Assembly (NCBI GenBank): GCA_904399395.1 | Contig: CAJFPJ010000059.1 | Coordinates: 1 to 37,017, forward strand | Length of the DNA: 37,017 bases | Source of the DNA: an uncultured Clostridia bacterium | Lineage (GTDB): Bacteria > Bacillota > Clostridia > Oscillospirales > Acutalibacteraceae | Direction of reading: 5' to 3' | Shown here: positions 7,598-14,925 of the stretch, piece after piece | Layout: each line of letters opens with the position of its first letter | Numbering within the stretch: position 1 is the stretch's first letter | Notes under the pieces: model-generated | What the model saw: only the letters and a program-made list of their open reading frames with translations | The model's database searches: none | Told to the model about the DNA's origin: nothing | Translations under genes and position numbers: made by a program

Positions 7598-9067
7598 ATG
7601 GTAAAGGATCTTACGGTGGGGAAGCCGGGGCGGCTGCTTCTGGGTTTTTCCATTCCTCTCCTGCTGGGGAATTTGTTCCAGCAGATGTACAGCATGGTGG
7701 ATACCATCATTGTAGGACAATTTGTTGGTGTGGATGCTCTGGCAGCTGTGGGCACCACCGGTCCCATTACATTTTTGATCCTGGGCTTCGTTATGGGGCT
7801 CACAGGAGGTTTTTCCGTTGTGGCTGCCCAGCGTTTTGGGGCTAAGGATGAAGACGGCCTCAGGCATGTAGTGGCTATGTCCGCCATACTGTGTGTGGTG
7901 CTTACGGTAGTTCTAACCGCTCTCAGCATCCTGTTTGCCATGCCGCTTCTGCAGCTGATGAATACGGCTCCCAATATCATTGGGCTTTCTTATGAATACA
8001 TCGTTATCATCTTTGGCGGAATGTTTGCTACGGTGCTCTATAATATGCTTTCCGGCATTATCCGTGCCCTTGGGGACAGTAAAACGCCTCTTTATTTTCT
8101 TATCCTTTCGTCCATACTTAACGTTGTTTTGGATCTGGTCTTTATCATCAATTTCCATATGGGGGCCGCGGGTGCTGCCTGGGCTACCATTCTTTCGCAG
8201 CTTGTCTCCGGCATTTTGTGCCTGGTATATATGGTAAAGCGCTTTCCTATCTTACGTTTTCAGAAAAAAGATTGGAATTTCCGTATAGGAACCTGCTTGC
8301 TACTGATGAAGATCGGCTCTCCTATGGCGTTTCAGTTCTCCATTACAGCTATCGGCTGCATAGCCATGCAGGGCGCAATCAACAGCTTTGGCTCCGATAC
8401 TACAGCGGCCTTTACCGCTGCCAATAAAGTAGAAAGCCTCTCCACCCAGCATATGACAGCGTTGGGAACGGCTATCTCCACCTATGCGGGGCAAAACCTA
8501 GGGGCCGGTAAAATGGATCGTATCCGGGAAGGATTGCGCAAATGCATGCAGATAGGCATTGTGATGACAATCATCGGTGTGCTGATTATTCTTTTGTTCT
8601 GGAGACCCCTGGTGGGAATGTTTGTGTCGGGAGAATCCTCTCAGGTGGAACGCGTGTTTGCAGATGCCCAAACGTATCTTTTTACCATCATCATTTTTTA
8701 TCTGCCTCTTCTATGCGTGAATGTATACAGAAATGTTCTGCAAGGAATGGGAGAAGCTCTCGTACCTCTTATCGGGGGAGTTATGGAATTGAGCATGCGC
8801 GTGCTCGTGGCGGTATTTGCTGTGAATCTTGGTTTTCAAGGGGTGTGCCTTGCCAGCCCCATGGCTTGGGTGGGAGCTGCCGCCGTTTTGGTGCCTGTAT
8901 ATTATGTGCATATCCGGCGCCTGTGCAGGATGCAGAAAATGTATGAGGGAACAGAATTTGCAAAAGGGGAGAAAGACTCCGTTTCTTTAGGGGAAGAGCA
9001 GATATCTGCCAAATCTGGAGGAACAATTGCAAATAATGCTGTACAAATGCAGGAAGACTTGGTATAA
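7598..9067 (+). CDS. MATE family multidrug/cation exporter
   Basis: 489 residues with 12 predicted membrane segments in two similar halves. The first helix region has the family pattern PLLLGNLFQQMYSMVDTIIV, followed by VGVDALAAVGTTGP. The middle GIIRALGDSKTPLYF and the second-half NVLQGMGEALVPLIGG are the paired MATE signatures. Family members export cationic drugs or metabolites in exchange for Na+ or H+ across the cytoplasmic membrane; the substrate here is unknown. The last about 45 residues are a charged cytoplasmic tail. The ATG at 7598 follows AAAGG. Its own promoter lies at 7507. The -10 box of the downstream folT promoter overlaps its stop codon. Confidence 0.93.
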   Translation: MVKDLTVGKPGRLLLGFSIPLLLGNLFQQMYSMVDTIIVGQFVGVDALAAVGTTGPITFLILGFVMGLTGGFSVVAAQRFGAKDEDGLRHVVAMSAILCVVLTVVLTALSILFAMPLLQLMNTAPNIIGLSYEYIVIIFGGMFATVLYNMLSGIIRALGDSKTPLYFLILSSILNVVLDLVFIINFHMGAAGAAWATILSQLVSGILCLVYMVKRFPILRFQKKDWNFRIGTCLLLMKIGSPMAFQFSITAIGCIAMQGAINSFGSDTTAAFTAANKVESLSTQHMTALGTAISTYAGQNLGAGKMDRIREGLRKCMQIGIVMTIIGVLIILLFWRPLVGMFVSGESSQVERVFADAQTYLFTIIIFYLPLLCVNVYRNVLQGMGEALVPLIGGVMELSMRVLVAVFAVNLGFQGVCLASPMAWVGAAAVLVPVYYVHIRRLCRMQKMYEGTEFAKGEKDSVSLGEEQISAKSGGTIANNAVQMQEDLV

Positions 9068-9068
9068 T
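9063..9068 (+). promoter_or_regulatory. Extended -10 promoter for the folT riboswitch transcript
   Basis: TGGTATAAT (hexamer at 9063-9068) is an extended -10 that overlaps the stop codon of the MATE gene. No good -35 is visible. Predicted transcription would start near 9075, immediately before the riboswitch aptamer at 9078, which supports the call. Confidence 0.6.
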
Positions 9069-9077
9069 CAATTTTGT

Positions 9078-9170
9078 CAGAGTAGGGAATACGCGTAAAG
9101 TGCCGCCGGATGGGAAGTTGCCGACGGACGAAAAGCCTTAATGGCTTGCGGTGTGTTCCCGCGTCCGCTG
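9078..9170 (+). ncRNA. Tetrahydrofolate (THF) riboswitch
   Basis: The conserved blocks of the THF aptamer appear in order: GAGTAG, CGCGTAAAGTG, ATGGGAAGTTG, CGAAA, TGCGGTGTG, CCGCGTCCGCTG. The outer stem closes as CAG (9078-9080) with CTG (9168-9170), and GGGAA/TTCCC form the next helix. Such aptamers control folate transport and synthesis genes in Clostridia, and the next gene is folT. The switch between structures probably lies in the 155 bases before folT: CCACA/TGTGG near 9171-9187, CTGCCC/GGGCAG near 9188-9225, and a small CACCG/CGGTG hairpin with TTTTCT directly before the AAGGAGG. Either termination or ribosome-site control is possible. Confidence 0.88.
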
Positions 9171-9326
9171 CCACAGATATTATGTGGCTGCCCATGAATG
9201 AAAGCGAAGGGCTGATTCAGGGCAGACCCGCAAGTTCCTCTCTTAGCCGTTCCCATAGTGGCAAGAGAAGAACCTTTGGATTCTGCCTCGCACCGGTCCG
9301 GTGTTTTCTAAGGAGGTAGACAAAAA

Positions 9327-9851
9327 TTGAACACGCAGTTTTTCCGCAAATCCCCCACCCATGTGATCGTCACAATGGGGCTGCTTCTGGCCATCGAAAT
9401 TATCCTTTCCCGGTTTCTTTCGATCCAGACGCCGTTTATCAAGGTGAGTTTTTCCTTTGTGCCGCTTTCCATGGCCGCTATGCTGTATGGCCCGCTGCCC
9501 GCTGCCGGAATGGGTGCCGTGGCGGATTTCTTGGGAGCGATTTTGTTTCCTGTGGGAGCCTATTTCCCCGGGTACACCCTTACAGCTTTGCTCACGGGTC
9601 TGGTGTATGGGCTTTTTCTCTATAAGAGGAAAATTACCTGGTGGAGGGTTCTGAGCGCGGTAGTGATCATTTCGATGGCTCTGCATCTATGCCTGAATAC
9701 GCTTTGGCTCTATATGATGAGCGATAAGGCTTATTTGGCGCTTCTGGTGCCTCGGATTGTCAAAGAAGCCGCAATGATCCCGATCCAAACAGTCGTGATC
9801 TACATAGTGGGGGCGAGAGTCTTCACAGTTCAGAAAAAAATAGCCGCCTGA
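9327..9851 (+). CDS. folT: Folate ECF transporter S component FolT
   Basis: 174 residues, about six membrane helices. The features are typical of FolT: IEIILSRFLSIQTPFIKVSF at the N-terminus, LPAAGMGAVADFLGAILFPVGAYFPGYTLTALLTG in the middle (given here as adjoining motifs), and KEAAMIPIQTVVIY at the end. FolT binds folate in the membrane and docks onto the shared EcfA/A'/T energising module, which is not encoded in this window. The start is a TTG at 9327 with a perfect AAGGAGG ten bases upstream. The THF riboswitch in the leader supports the substrate assignment. Confidence 0.93.
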   Translation: MNTQFFRKSPTHVIVTMGLLLAIEIILSRFLSIQTPFIKVSFSFVPLSMAAMLYGPLPAAGMGAVADFLGAILFPVGAYFPGYTLTALLTGLVYGLFLYKRKITWWRVLSAVVIISMALHLCLNTLWLYMMSDKAYLALLVPRIVKEAAMIPIQTVVIYIVGARVFTVQKKIAA

Positions 9852-9877
9852 TCCCACAGACTGTTATTTTAAACGAA

Positions 9878-9929
9878 AGGAGAATTCCCGGTAGCTCTGA
9901 CATGCCGGAGATTCTCCTGTTTTTATTTT
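9878..9929 (+). terminator. Intrinsic terminator after folT
   Basis: AGGAGAAT...CCGG (from 9878) pairs with CCGG...ATTCTCCT (9905-9918), followed by GTTTTTATTTT. Long stem and good T-run. Confidence 0.88.
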
Positions 9930-9983
9930 GATGGTCTGTGAGAGGAAGCCGTCGGACCAATATCTGAATTGGAGGGAAATGCT

Positions 9984-10769
9984 ATGGAAAAGAGAGATTT
10001 GCGTCTGACCTTTGGGGAAGATGTAAAGAATTATGAAGCTTTGCGTCCCACATATCCGGGTACGTTATTTTCTGCCATCTTGGCGTATGAGCCCATGAAC
10101 GCAGAAAAGTGCGCCCTCGAAATAGGAAGCGGCACCGGTCAGGCTACACTGCCTATTTTAAAGACTGGCTGCCGGGTGGAAGCGGTGGAGCTTTCTTCCT
10201 CCATGGCGGAATATGTTGAAAAGAAGTTTTCAGGCAATTCCCGCTTTTCTGTTTCGGTTTCCTCCTTTGAGGCGTATGAGAAAGAGGAGGAAAGCTTTGA
10301 TCTTATCTATGCGGCCACAGCTTTTCATTGGATTCCGGAGGCCGAAGGGTATCCCAAGGCGTTTCGCCTGCTGAAAAAAGGCGGAGCCTTGGCTCTTTTT
10401 TGGAACCGGCCCTACGCAGCCCGCGAATCAGATCCCCTTCACCGGGAAATTCAGAAAATATATCGAAAATATAGACCCGATTCGGCAAAATTCCGCGAGG
10501 AATACGAGGCGAAGAGATACCAAAGGCTTCAAGAGACTATGGAGCGGTATGGCTTTGTGGATACAGAATTTCATCTCTTCCACAGAATAAGAGAATTCAC
10601 GGCAGATGCGTATCTGGCGCTTCTGAACACATATTCTGATCACCGGGCCATGGAACCGGAGATCAGGAAAGCTTTTTGCGGTGAAATGCACAGGGCCATT
10701 TCGGAATATGGAAACTGCATGCGTGTATATGACTCCATAGATCTGTATTTGGGGCGGAAACCTGAATAG
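9984..10769 (+). CDS. Class I SAM-dependent methyltransferase
   Basis: 261 residues. SAM-binding motif I is LEIGSGTGQATLPI (about residues 43-56), the acidic end of strand 2 is VEAVELSSSM, and motif IV is FDLIYAATAFHWIP. The FHWIP motif places it in the small-molecule methyltransferase group related to trans-aconitate- and TAM-like enzymes; the substrate is unknown. The ATG at 9984 has GGAGGG eight bases upstream, which lies inside a longer in-frame extension from TTG 9969. No terminator is seen between it and the next small gene 53 bases later. Confidence 0.9.
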   Translation: MEKRDLRLTFGEDVKNYEALRPTYPGTLFSAILAYEPMNAEKCALEIGSGTGQATLPILKTGCRVEAVELSSSMAEYVEKKFSGNSRFSVSVSSFEAYEKEEESFDLIYAATAFHWIPEAEGYPKAFRLLKKGGALALFWNRPYAARESDPLHREIQKIYRKYRPDSAKFREEYEAKRYQRLQETMERYGFVDTEFHLFHRIREFTADAYLALLNTYSDHRAMEPEIRKAFCGEMHRAISEYGNCMRVYDSIDLYLGRKPE

Positions 10770-10822
10770 CGCAGAGATATAGGAGAAACATAAAACCAAT
10801 ATTAAGAAAGGAGAATAATTGT

Positions 10823-11074
10823 ATGCTGGAATACCGTTTCGACACACAGCTCCTAATCGACGGTGAGAATCTATCAGAGGATGAGATCCACGATTACATC
10901 CAGAACAACATTGAAGGGGATTGTCTGATTGCCGCCGGAGACGACGAGTTGATTAAGATCCATTTTCACACCAATACGCCTTGGAAGGTGCTGGAATACT
11001 GCGCATCTGTGGGCGATATCTTCGATGTGGTGGTGGAAAACATGGAAAGGCAGGAGCATGGCCTGAAGGGGTAA
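10823..11074 (+). CDS. Stand-alone small protein resembling the middle domain of FakA/YloV
   Basis: 83 residues. The pattern LEYRFDTQLLIDGENL...GDCLIAAGDDELIKIHFHTNTP, given here as two shorter pieces joined by a gap, continues with VLEYCASVGDIFDVVVENM. It closely follows the segment of fatty acid kinase FakA/YloV that normally reads YCTEF...GDSLVVVGDDELVKVHVHTN...IENM. In FakA this segment lies between the ATP-binding DhaL-like domain and the C-terminal domain, and its Cys and two His residues have been linked to metal binding. Here the two His remain (HFH) but the Cys of YCTEF is Arg. The full-length kinase is absent locally. AAAGGAG lies 9 bases before the ATG at 10823, so it is a properly initiated gene and not a remnant lacking signals. 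Function unknown. Confidence 0.7.
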   Translation: MLEYRFDTQLLIDGENLSEDEIHDYIQNNIEGDCLIAAGDDELIKIHFHTNTPWKVLEYCASVGDIFDVVVENMERQEHGLKG

Positions 11075-11123
11075 GCTCTTGAGCGTTGTAGGCAAAAAAG
11101 TCTAGGTTTTCCCCTAAGCATAA

Positions 11124-11169
11124 AAGCCTGTATCTTCGGAACATTATCCTCGAAGATACAGGCTTTTTG
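11124..11169. terminator. Bidirectional intrinsic terminator
   Basis: A 14-bp perfect stem, AGCCTGTATCTTCG (11125-11138) with CGAAGATACAGGCT (11151-11164), is flanked by TTTTTGT on the plus side and TTTTATG on the minus side. It separates the convergent FakA-like and radical SAM genes. Confidence 0.9.
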
Positions 11170-11176
11170 TATTCTA

Positions 11177-12142
11177 TCAGAGTGAAAATCGCTTTCCCTG
11201 CCAGGAATCCCGGTTCTGAAGATCCTTGTCGATGCCGCCTAAAACAGAGATTTTATCAAGGCTCCAGAGAGGGGCCAGAAGATGCTCCCGGGAGCCGTCC
11301 CCTGTGAGGCGTTCGATAACGGTCTCCGGAGGGAAAACCTCCAGTTGGGAGCAGACCAGGCGGATGTAGGCTTCCTTTTCCATAGGCAGCAGATTTCCTT
11401 GCCGCCAAAGCGCAGCCAAGTCCGTGCCTTCCAGGACGTGCAGGAGGTGAAGCTTTATCCCCTGGGGACGAAGCTTTCCCACCATTTGGGCGCTTTTCAG
11501 CATGTCTTCGGTTGTTTCCCCGGGAAGACCGTTGATCAGATGGATGCAGGTGCGTATACCTCTCTTCTGCAGGGCGGTATAACCCGCAAGAAAATCTGAG
11601 AAGGTGTGCCCTCGGCGAATGGCTTCCGCCGTCTTGTCATGGACGGTCTGCAGGCCCAGCTCCACCGTTAGATATGTTCTGTGAGAGAGTTCTTCCAGCA
11701 GATCCAGCACATCCGCTGGCAGACAATCGGCCCGGGTGGCAATGCTGAGTCCGCATACCCCCGGCACGGAAAGGGCCTCCTCATATAGGCGGCGCAGCTG
11801 TGAGACGGGAGCATAGGTATTGGTATGAGATTGAAAATAAGCAATACACATGGCTTCCGGCCGCTTTTTCCGAATTCTCTGTAGTTCCCGACGGATCTGC
11901 TCAGAAGGGGAGAGAAGGGCGCTTTCGGTAAATTCCCCGCCTCCCTGGCGGCAGTAGATGCAGCCGCCCCGGCCTTTTGTACCGTCCACATTGGGGCAGG
12001 TAAAGCCGGCGTCGATCACGGCCTTTCCCACCCGGCAGGGAAAGAGTTCTTGCAAATGGTAATGAAGCGTATGATACCGCTTATTGTCACAGGAAAAGGG
12101 AAACGGGCTTCTGCCGTTTCCCTTTTTGTTTGCGCTTACCAT
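11177..12142 (-). CDS. Radical SAM protein, TIGR01212/YhcC family
   Basis: 321 residues. It has KRYHTLHYHLQELF then DAGFTCPNVDGTKGRGGCIY with the next Cys at the following position, the TIGR01212 form of the radical SAM iron-sulfur site (the Cys spacing is longer than the usual CxxxCxxC). Further family blocks are IAYFQSHTNTYAP, ELGLQTVHDKT, HLINGLPGETTEDM and KLHLLHVLEGTDLA. The reaction is not established for the family. The only in-frame start before the conserved KRYHT is the ATG at 12142, which overlaps the last codons of prfC (ATGGTAA), so translation is probably coupled. A terminator-like hairpin lies inside its first codons (12094-12126). The first about 20 residues (SPFPFSC region) are not conserved in the family and are largely produced by that hairpin. 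Confidence 0.88.
   Translation of the reverse strand: MVSANKKGNGRSPFPFSCDNKRYHTLHYHLQELFPCRVGKAVIDAGFTCPNVDGTKGRGGCIYCRQGGGEFTESALLSPSEQIRRELQRIRKKRPEAMCIAYFQSHTNTYAPVSQLRRLYEEALSVPGVCGLSIATRADCLPADVLDLLEELSHRTYLTVELGLQTVHDKTAEAIRRGHTFSDFLAGYTALQKRGIRTCIHLINGLPGETTEDMLKSAQMVGKLRPQGIKLHLLHVLEGTDLAALWRQGNLLPMEKEAYIRLVCSQLEVFPPETVIERLTGDGSREHLLAPLWSLDKISVLGGIDKDLQNRDSWQGKRFSL
12094..12126 (-). promoter_or_regulatory. 13-bp hairpin inside the 5' coding region of the radical SAM gene
   Basis: AAAAGGGAAACGG (12094-12106) pairs perfectly with CCGTTTCCCTTTT (12114-12126) around a 7-base loop. On the minus strand an A-run precedes it and CCCTTTTCC follows, so it looks like a weak intrinsic terminator placed just downstream of prfC but within the next gene. 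It may attenuate the radical SAM gene relative to prfC. Confidence 0.55.
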
Positions 12143-13740
12143 CTGCCGAACTCCGCCAGCTTCAGCTGGGGGTTATGTTCTTCCGCCCAGCGTATGCTCC
12201 ACTCGTTGGCAAAAATCAAAAGATAATTGCCTTTTAAATCCTGAATGCGCCTGGTATCGGAGGTAAGATTCAACTTTTTCGGGTCAAAATCCTCCTCTTT
12301 GTTTTCGATCCAACGGATATATTCATAAGGAAGACCCTCCATGCGAATATCCACATTGTATTCGCTTTTGAGGCGATATTCCAGAACATCAAACTGCAGA
12401 GTACCAACGACGCCCACGATCACTTCCTCCATGCCGCCGCCCAGCTCCTGGAAGATCTGGATAGCGCCCTCTTGGGCGATTTGCTCCATACCCTTTACAA
12501 ACTGCTTGCGCTTCATGGTATCCACCTGCATGACGCGGTTGAAATGCTCCGGTGCGAAGGTGGGGATACCGCCAAATTTGAATTTGCGGGAACCTGTGCA
12601 GAGAGTGTCCCCTATGGAGAAAATGCCGGGGTCGAACACGCCGATGATATCCCCCGCATAGGCTTCTTCCACAATTTCCCGCTCCTGGGCCATCATCTGC
12701 TGAGGCTGGGCCAGCTTGATCTTTTTCCCGCCCTGCATGTGATAGACCTCCATGCCCTTTTCAAATTTGCCGGAACAGATCCGCATAAACGCGATGCGAT
12801 CCCGATGGGCACGGTTCATGTTGGCCTGGATCTTAAACACAAAGGCTGAAAAATCCGGACTCATGGGGTCGATTTCTCCAATATCCGCCGTGCGGGGCAG
12901 GGGAGAAGAGGTCATGCGGAGAAATTCCTTCAAAAAAGGTTCCACGCCGAAATTGGTGAGAGCTGAGCCGAAGAATACAGGCGAAAGCTTTCCGCTGCGA
13001 ACAGCTTCCATATCGAACTCATAACCTGCTCCATCCAGAAGCTCCACATCATCGCAGAGGGTCTCATAGTGATAGGGGCCGATCAGATCCGCCAGACCCG
13101 GGTCGTTTAAATCCGCCTCGATGGAAGGAACTTCGTGTTGCCCGTTGGCCAGATTATCCACCGATTTGAATACAATAATTTCCCGCCCTTCCCGGTCGTA
13201 AACACCCTGAAACTCTTTGCCAGAGCCTATGGGCCAGTTCATGGGGTAGGTGCGGATGCCAAGCTCCTGCTCAATCTCTTCCAAAAGCTCATAGGGATCT
13301 CTGGATTCCCTGTCCATTTTATTAATAAAAGTAAAAATGGGAATATGGCGAAGCGTACAGACTTTGAAGAGCTTGCGGGTCTGAGGCTCCACACCTTTGG
13401 CGGCGTCGATCACCATCACAGCCGAATCCGCGGCCATCAATGTGCGGTAGGTATCCTCCGAAAAATCCTGGTGGCCGGGGGTATCGAGGATATTGATGCA
13501 GTAGCCTCCGTATTGGAACTGCATAACGGATGAGGTAACAGATATACCTCTCTGCTTTTCGATCTCCATCCAGTCTGAAACAGCGTGCCGGGCAGATTTT
13601 TTGCCCTTTACCGCTCCTGCCAGCGTGATGGCTCCGCCGTAAAGGAGAAGCTTTTCCGTCAGGGTGGTTTTGCCGGCGTCCGGGTGGGAGATAATGGCGA
13701 AAGTACGCCTTCTTTCGATTTCTGTCCTATAGTCAGCCAA
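12136..13740 (-). CDS. prfC: Peptide chain release factor 3
   Basis: 534 residues, the usual RF3 length. GTPase motifs: SHPDAGKTTLTEKLL (G1), DWMEIEKQRGISVTSSVM (G2), DTPGHQDFSEDT (G3) and NKMDRE (G4). The C-terminal RF3 domain contains GVVGTLQFDVLEYRLKSEY. RF3 recycles RF1/RF2 from the ribosome after termination, using GTP. I chose the TTG at 13740, giving MADYRTEIERRRTFAIIS, which matches known RF3 starts and has GGAGGA six bases upstream. A GTG at 13761 lies upstream of that site. Promoter at 13779-13807. Its stop overlaps the start of the radical SAM gene. Confidence 0.95.
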   Translation of the reverse strand: MADYRTEIERRRTFAIISHPDAGKTTLTEKLLLYGGAITLAGAVKGKKSARHAVSDWMEIEKQRGISVTSSVMQFQYGGYCINILDTPGHQDFSEDTYRTLMAADSAVMVIDAAKGVEPQTRKLFKVCTLRHIPIFTFINKMDRESRDPYELLEEIEQELGIRTYPMNWPIGSGKEFQGVYDREGREIIVFKSVDNLANGQHEVPSIEADLNDPGLADLIGPYHYETLCDDVELLDGAGYEFDMEAVRSGKLSPVFFGSALTNFGVEPFLKEFLRMTSSPLPRTADIGEIDPMSPDFSAFVFKIQANMNRAHRDRIAFMRICSGKFEKGMEVYHMQGGKKIKLAQPQQMMAQEREIVEEAYAGDIIGVFDPGIFSIGDTLCTGSRKFKFGGIPTFAPEHFNRVMQVDTMKRKQFVKGMEQIAQEGAIQIFQELGGGMEEVIVGVVGTLQFDVLEYRLKSEYNVDIRMEGLPYEYIRWIENKEEDFDPKKLNLTSDTRRIQDLKGNYLLIFANEWSIRWAEEHNPQLKLAEFGRW

Positions 13741-13778
13741 AATGGTTCCTCCAAAATCCACATAAAAATTCAGTATCT

Positions 13779-13807
13779 ATTGTATAGTGTTTCCCTGCTT
13801 TTTTCAA
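13779..13807 (-). promoter_or_regulatory. SigA-type promoter for prfC
   Basis: On the minus strand TTGAAA (13802-13807), 17-base spacer, TACAAT (13779-13784). It lies between the end of the VanY-like gene and prfC, so prfC can be transcribed independently of the upstream operon. Confidence 0.75.
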
Positions 13808-13834
13808 TATGAATCTTAGAAGGTTTTTTGGCGA

Positions 13835-14836
13835 TTATTCCGCTGTATTCTGTTCTGCTGTTACAATAAAACCATCCACATTGTTTCCCGAAACGGTGTA
13901 GCTTCCCTCCTTGGGAACATGAACCTGTGTTCCGTATTCAAACCATACTTCGTAGGTCTTTTCACCGCATTGGATTTGATAATGAGAACCATCAAAGGTA
14001 AATTGTCTTAGATAGTCGATGTATTCTTCCAGACAGATTCCTTCTTTGGTAACCGCTGCCGCATGGGGAAGCCCCACCCAGCGGAAATGCCAGGGCTCAT
14101 AGTAAATGCCGGTGATATCCCTTTTATCGTCGGGATACCGGAGGATAAAGCCGTATTTCCAGCTGTTCTGGTTGATCCAGGCGGGTTCGCCCGTGCCATC
14201 GTATTCGCTGGAAAGGCCGTTATCATGATAAATACTGAAGTCGATAGCCAATCCGGTGTGGTGTTCGCTGCCGCCGGGCTTGGCCACCCACTTCCGGGCT
14301 GTCTCTTCACCGGATTGCTGGATCTCCCGGTCCAAAAGCATCTGCTGGTATTCCTCTGTGCGAAAGCCGCTGACCACCGTTACATCCCCGTATCCGGTGG
14401 CTTGATTGAAATCTGCCAGCATATTGTTCAATGAATCCATGATCCGTCCATCCACCTGAACAGTATTATCCTTGACCTTATAGCCGGAACCCTTTTCTTC
14501 CAGAACCGTTTGCAGTGAATCCTGCTGATCTTCCGGAAAAACAAAAGGGATGGAGTTGTTCACCAGAATGAGATTGCCTTCATGAACGGCCGATTCCGGG
14601 TATTGGACCAGCTCGCAGTTTTCGTTTGTATATTGCAAATCAGCGCCGGAGATGATTTTCAACGTGGCTTCTACTGGAGGGGGAGAAACAGGGGATGAAG
14701 AAGAGAAATCTGAAGGGGTATGTGTGACGAAGGAACAGCTCGAAAGGGAAAACAGGAGTGTGCCCGCTGAAATTACGGAGAGCGCGCGGATAAAGCTACT
14801 ATTTTTGGATTGAAAAGCTAAAAAGGATCGTTTCAT
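13835..14836 (-). CDS. VanY-like D-alanyl-D-alanine carboxypeptidase (M15B), predicted lipoprotein
   Basis: 333 residues. The N-terminal signal is lipoprotein-type (LSSC, Cys34 lipidated), followed by a Ser/Pro linker to about residue 55. The catalytic domain has the M15 zinc motifs: SEHHTGLAID (190-199, SxHxxGxAxD) and EPWH (247-250). VanY/DacY-type enzymes remove the terminal D-Ala from pentapeptide peptidoglycan precursors or stems outside the membrane. The ATG at 14836 follows AGGAGG by seven bases. It lies directly after a VanR/VanS-like pair on the same strand, which suggests it is the output of that system, but no van ligase, VanH, VanX or VanT gene is present. A C-terminal beta-rich tail (about 275-333) follows the peptidase domain. 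Confidence 0.88.
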   Translation of the reverse strand: MKRSFLAFQSKNSSFIRALSVISAGTLLFSLSSCSFVTHTPSDFSSSSPVSPPPVEATLKIISGADLQYTNENCELVQYPESAVHEGNLILVNNSIPFVFPEDQQDSLQTVLEEKGSGYKVKDNTVQVDGRIMDSLNNMLADFNQATGYGDVTVVSGFRTEEYQQMLLDREIQQSGEETARKWVAKPGGSEHHTGLAIDFSIYHDNGLSSEYDGTGEPAWINQNSWKYGFILRYPDDKRDITGIYYEPWHFRWVGLPHAAAVTKEGICLEEYIDYLRQFTFDGSHYQIQCGEKTYEVWFEYGTQVHVPKEGSYTVSGNNVDGFIVTAEQNTAE

Positions 14837-14838
14837 AG

Positions 14839-14896
14839 AAAAGCCTCCTGGTTGATATCTTGAAGATTGCCTTCAGTATACCAGCCAGGAGGCTTT
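14839..14896 (-). terminator. Hairpin overlapping the Shine-Dalgarno of the VanY-like gene, with internal promoter
   Basis: AAAGCCTCCTGG (14840-14851 as read on the plus strand) is complementary to CCAGGAGGCTTT (14885-14896): a 12-bp stem with a 33-base loop. On the minus strand the second arm contains the AGGAGG used by the VanY-like gene and is followed by TTTTCT, so transcripts coming from the histidine kinase would form a terminator-like hairpin that also hides the ribosome site. Confidence 0.65.
14875..14883 (-). promoter_or_regulatory. Extended -10 promoter in the loop of the hairpin
   Basis: On the minus strand TGGTATACT (14875-14883) is an extended -10. A start about 7 bases downstream would lie inside the hairpin loop, so that RNA would lack the first arm and keep its ribosome site open. 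No good -35 box was seen. Confidence 0.5.
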
Positions 14897-14925
14897 CATG
14901 TTTTACAATTTCCCTGCAGAATTTC

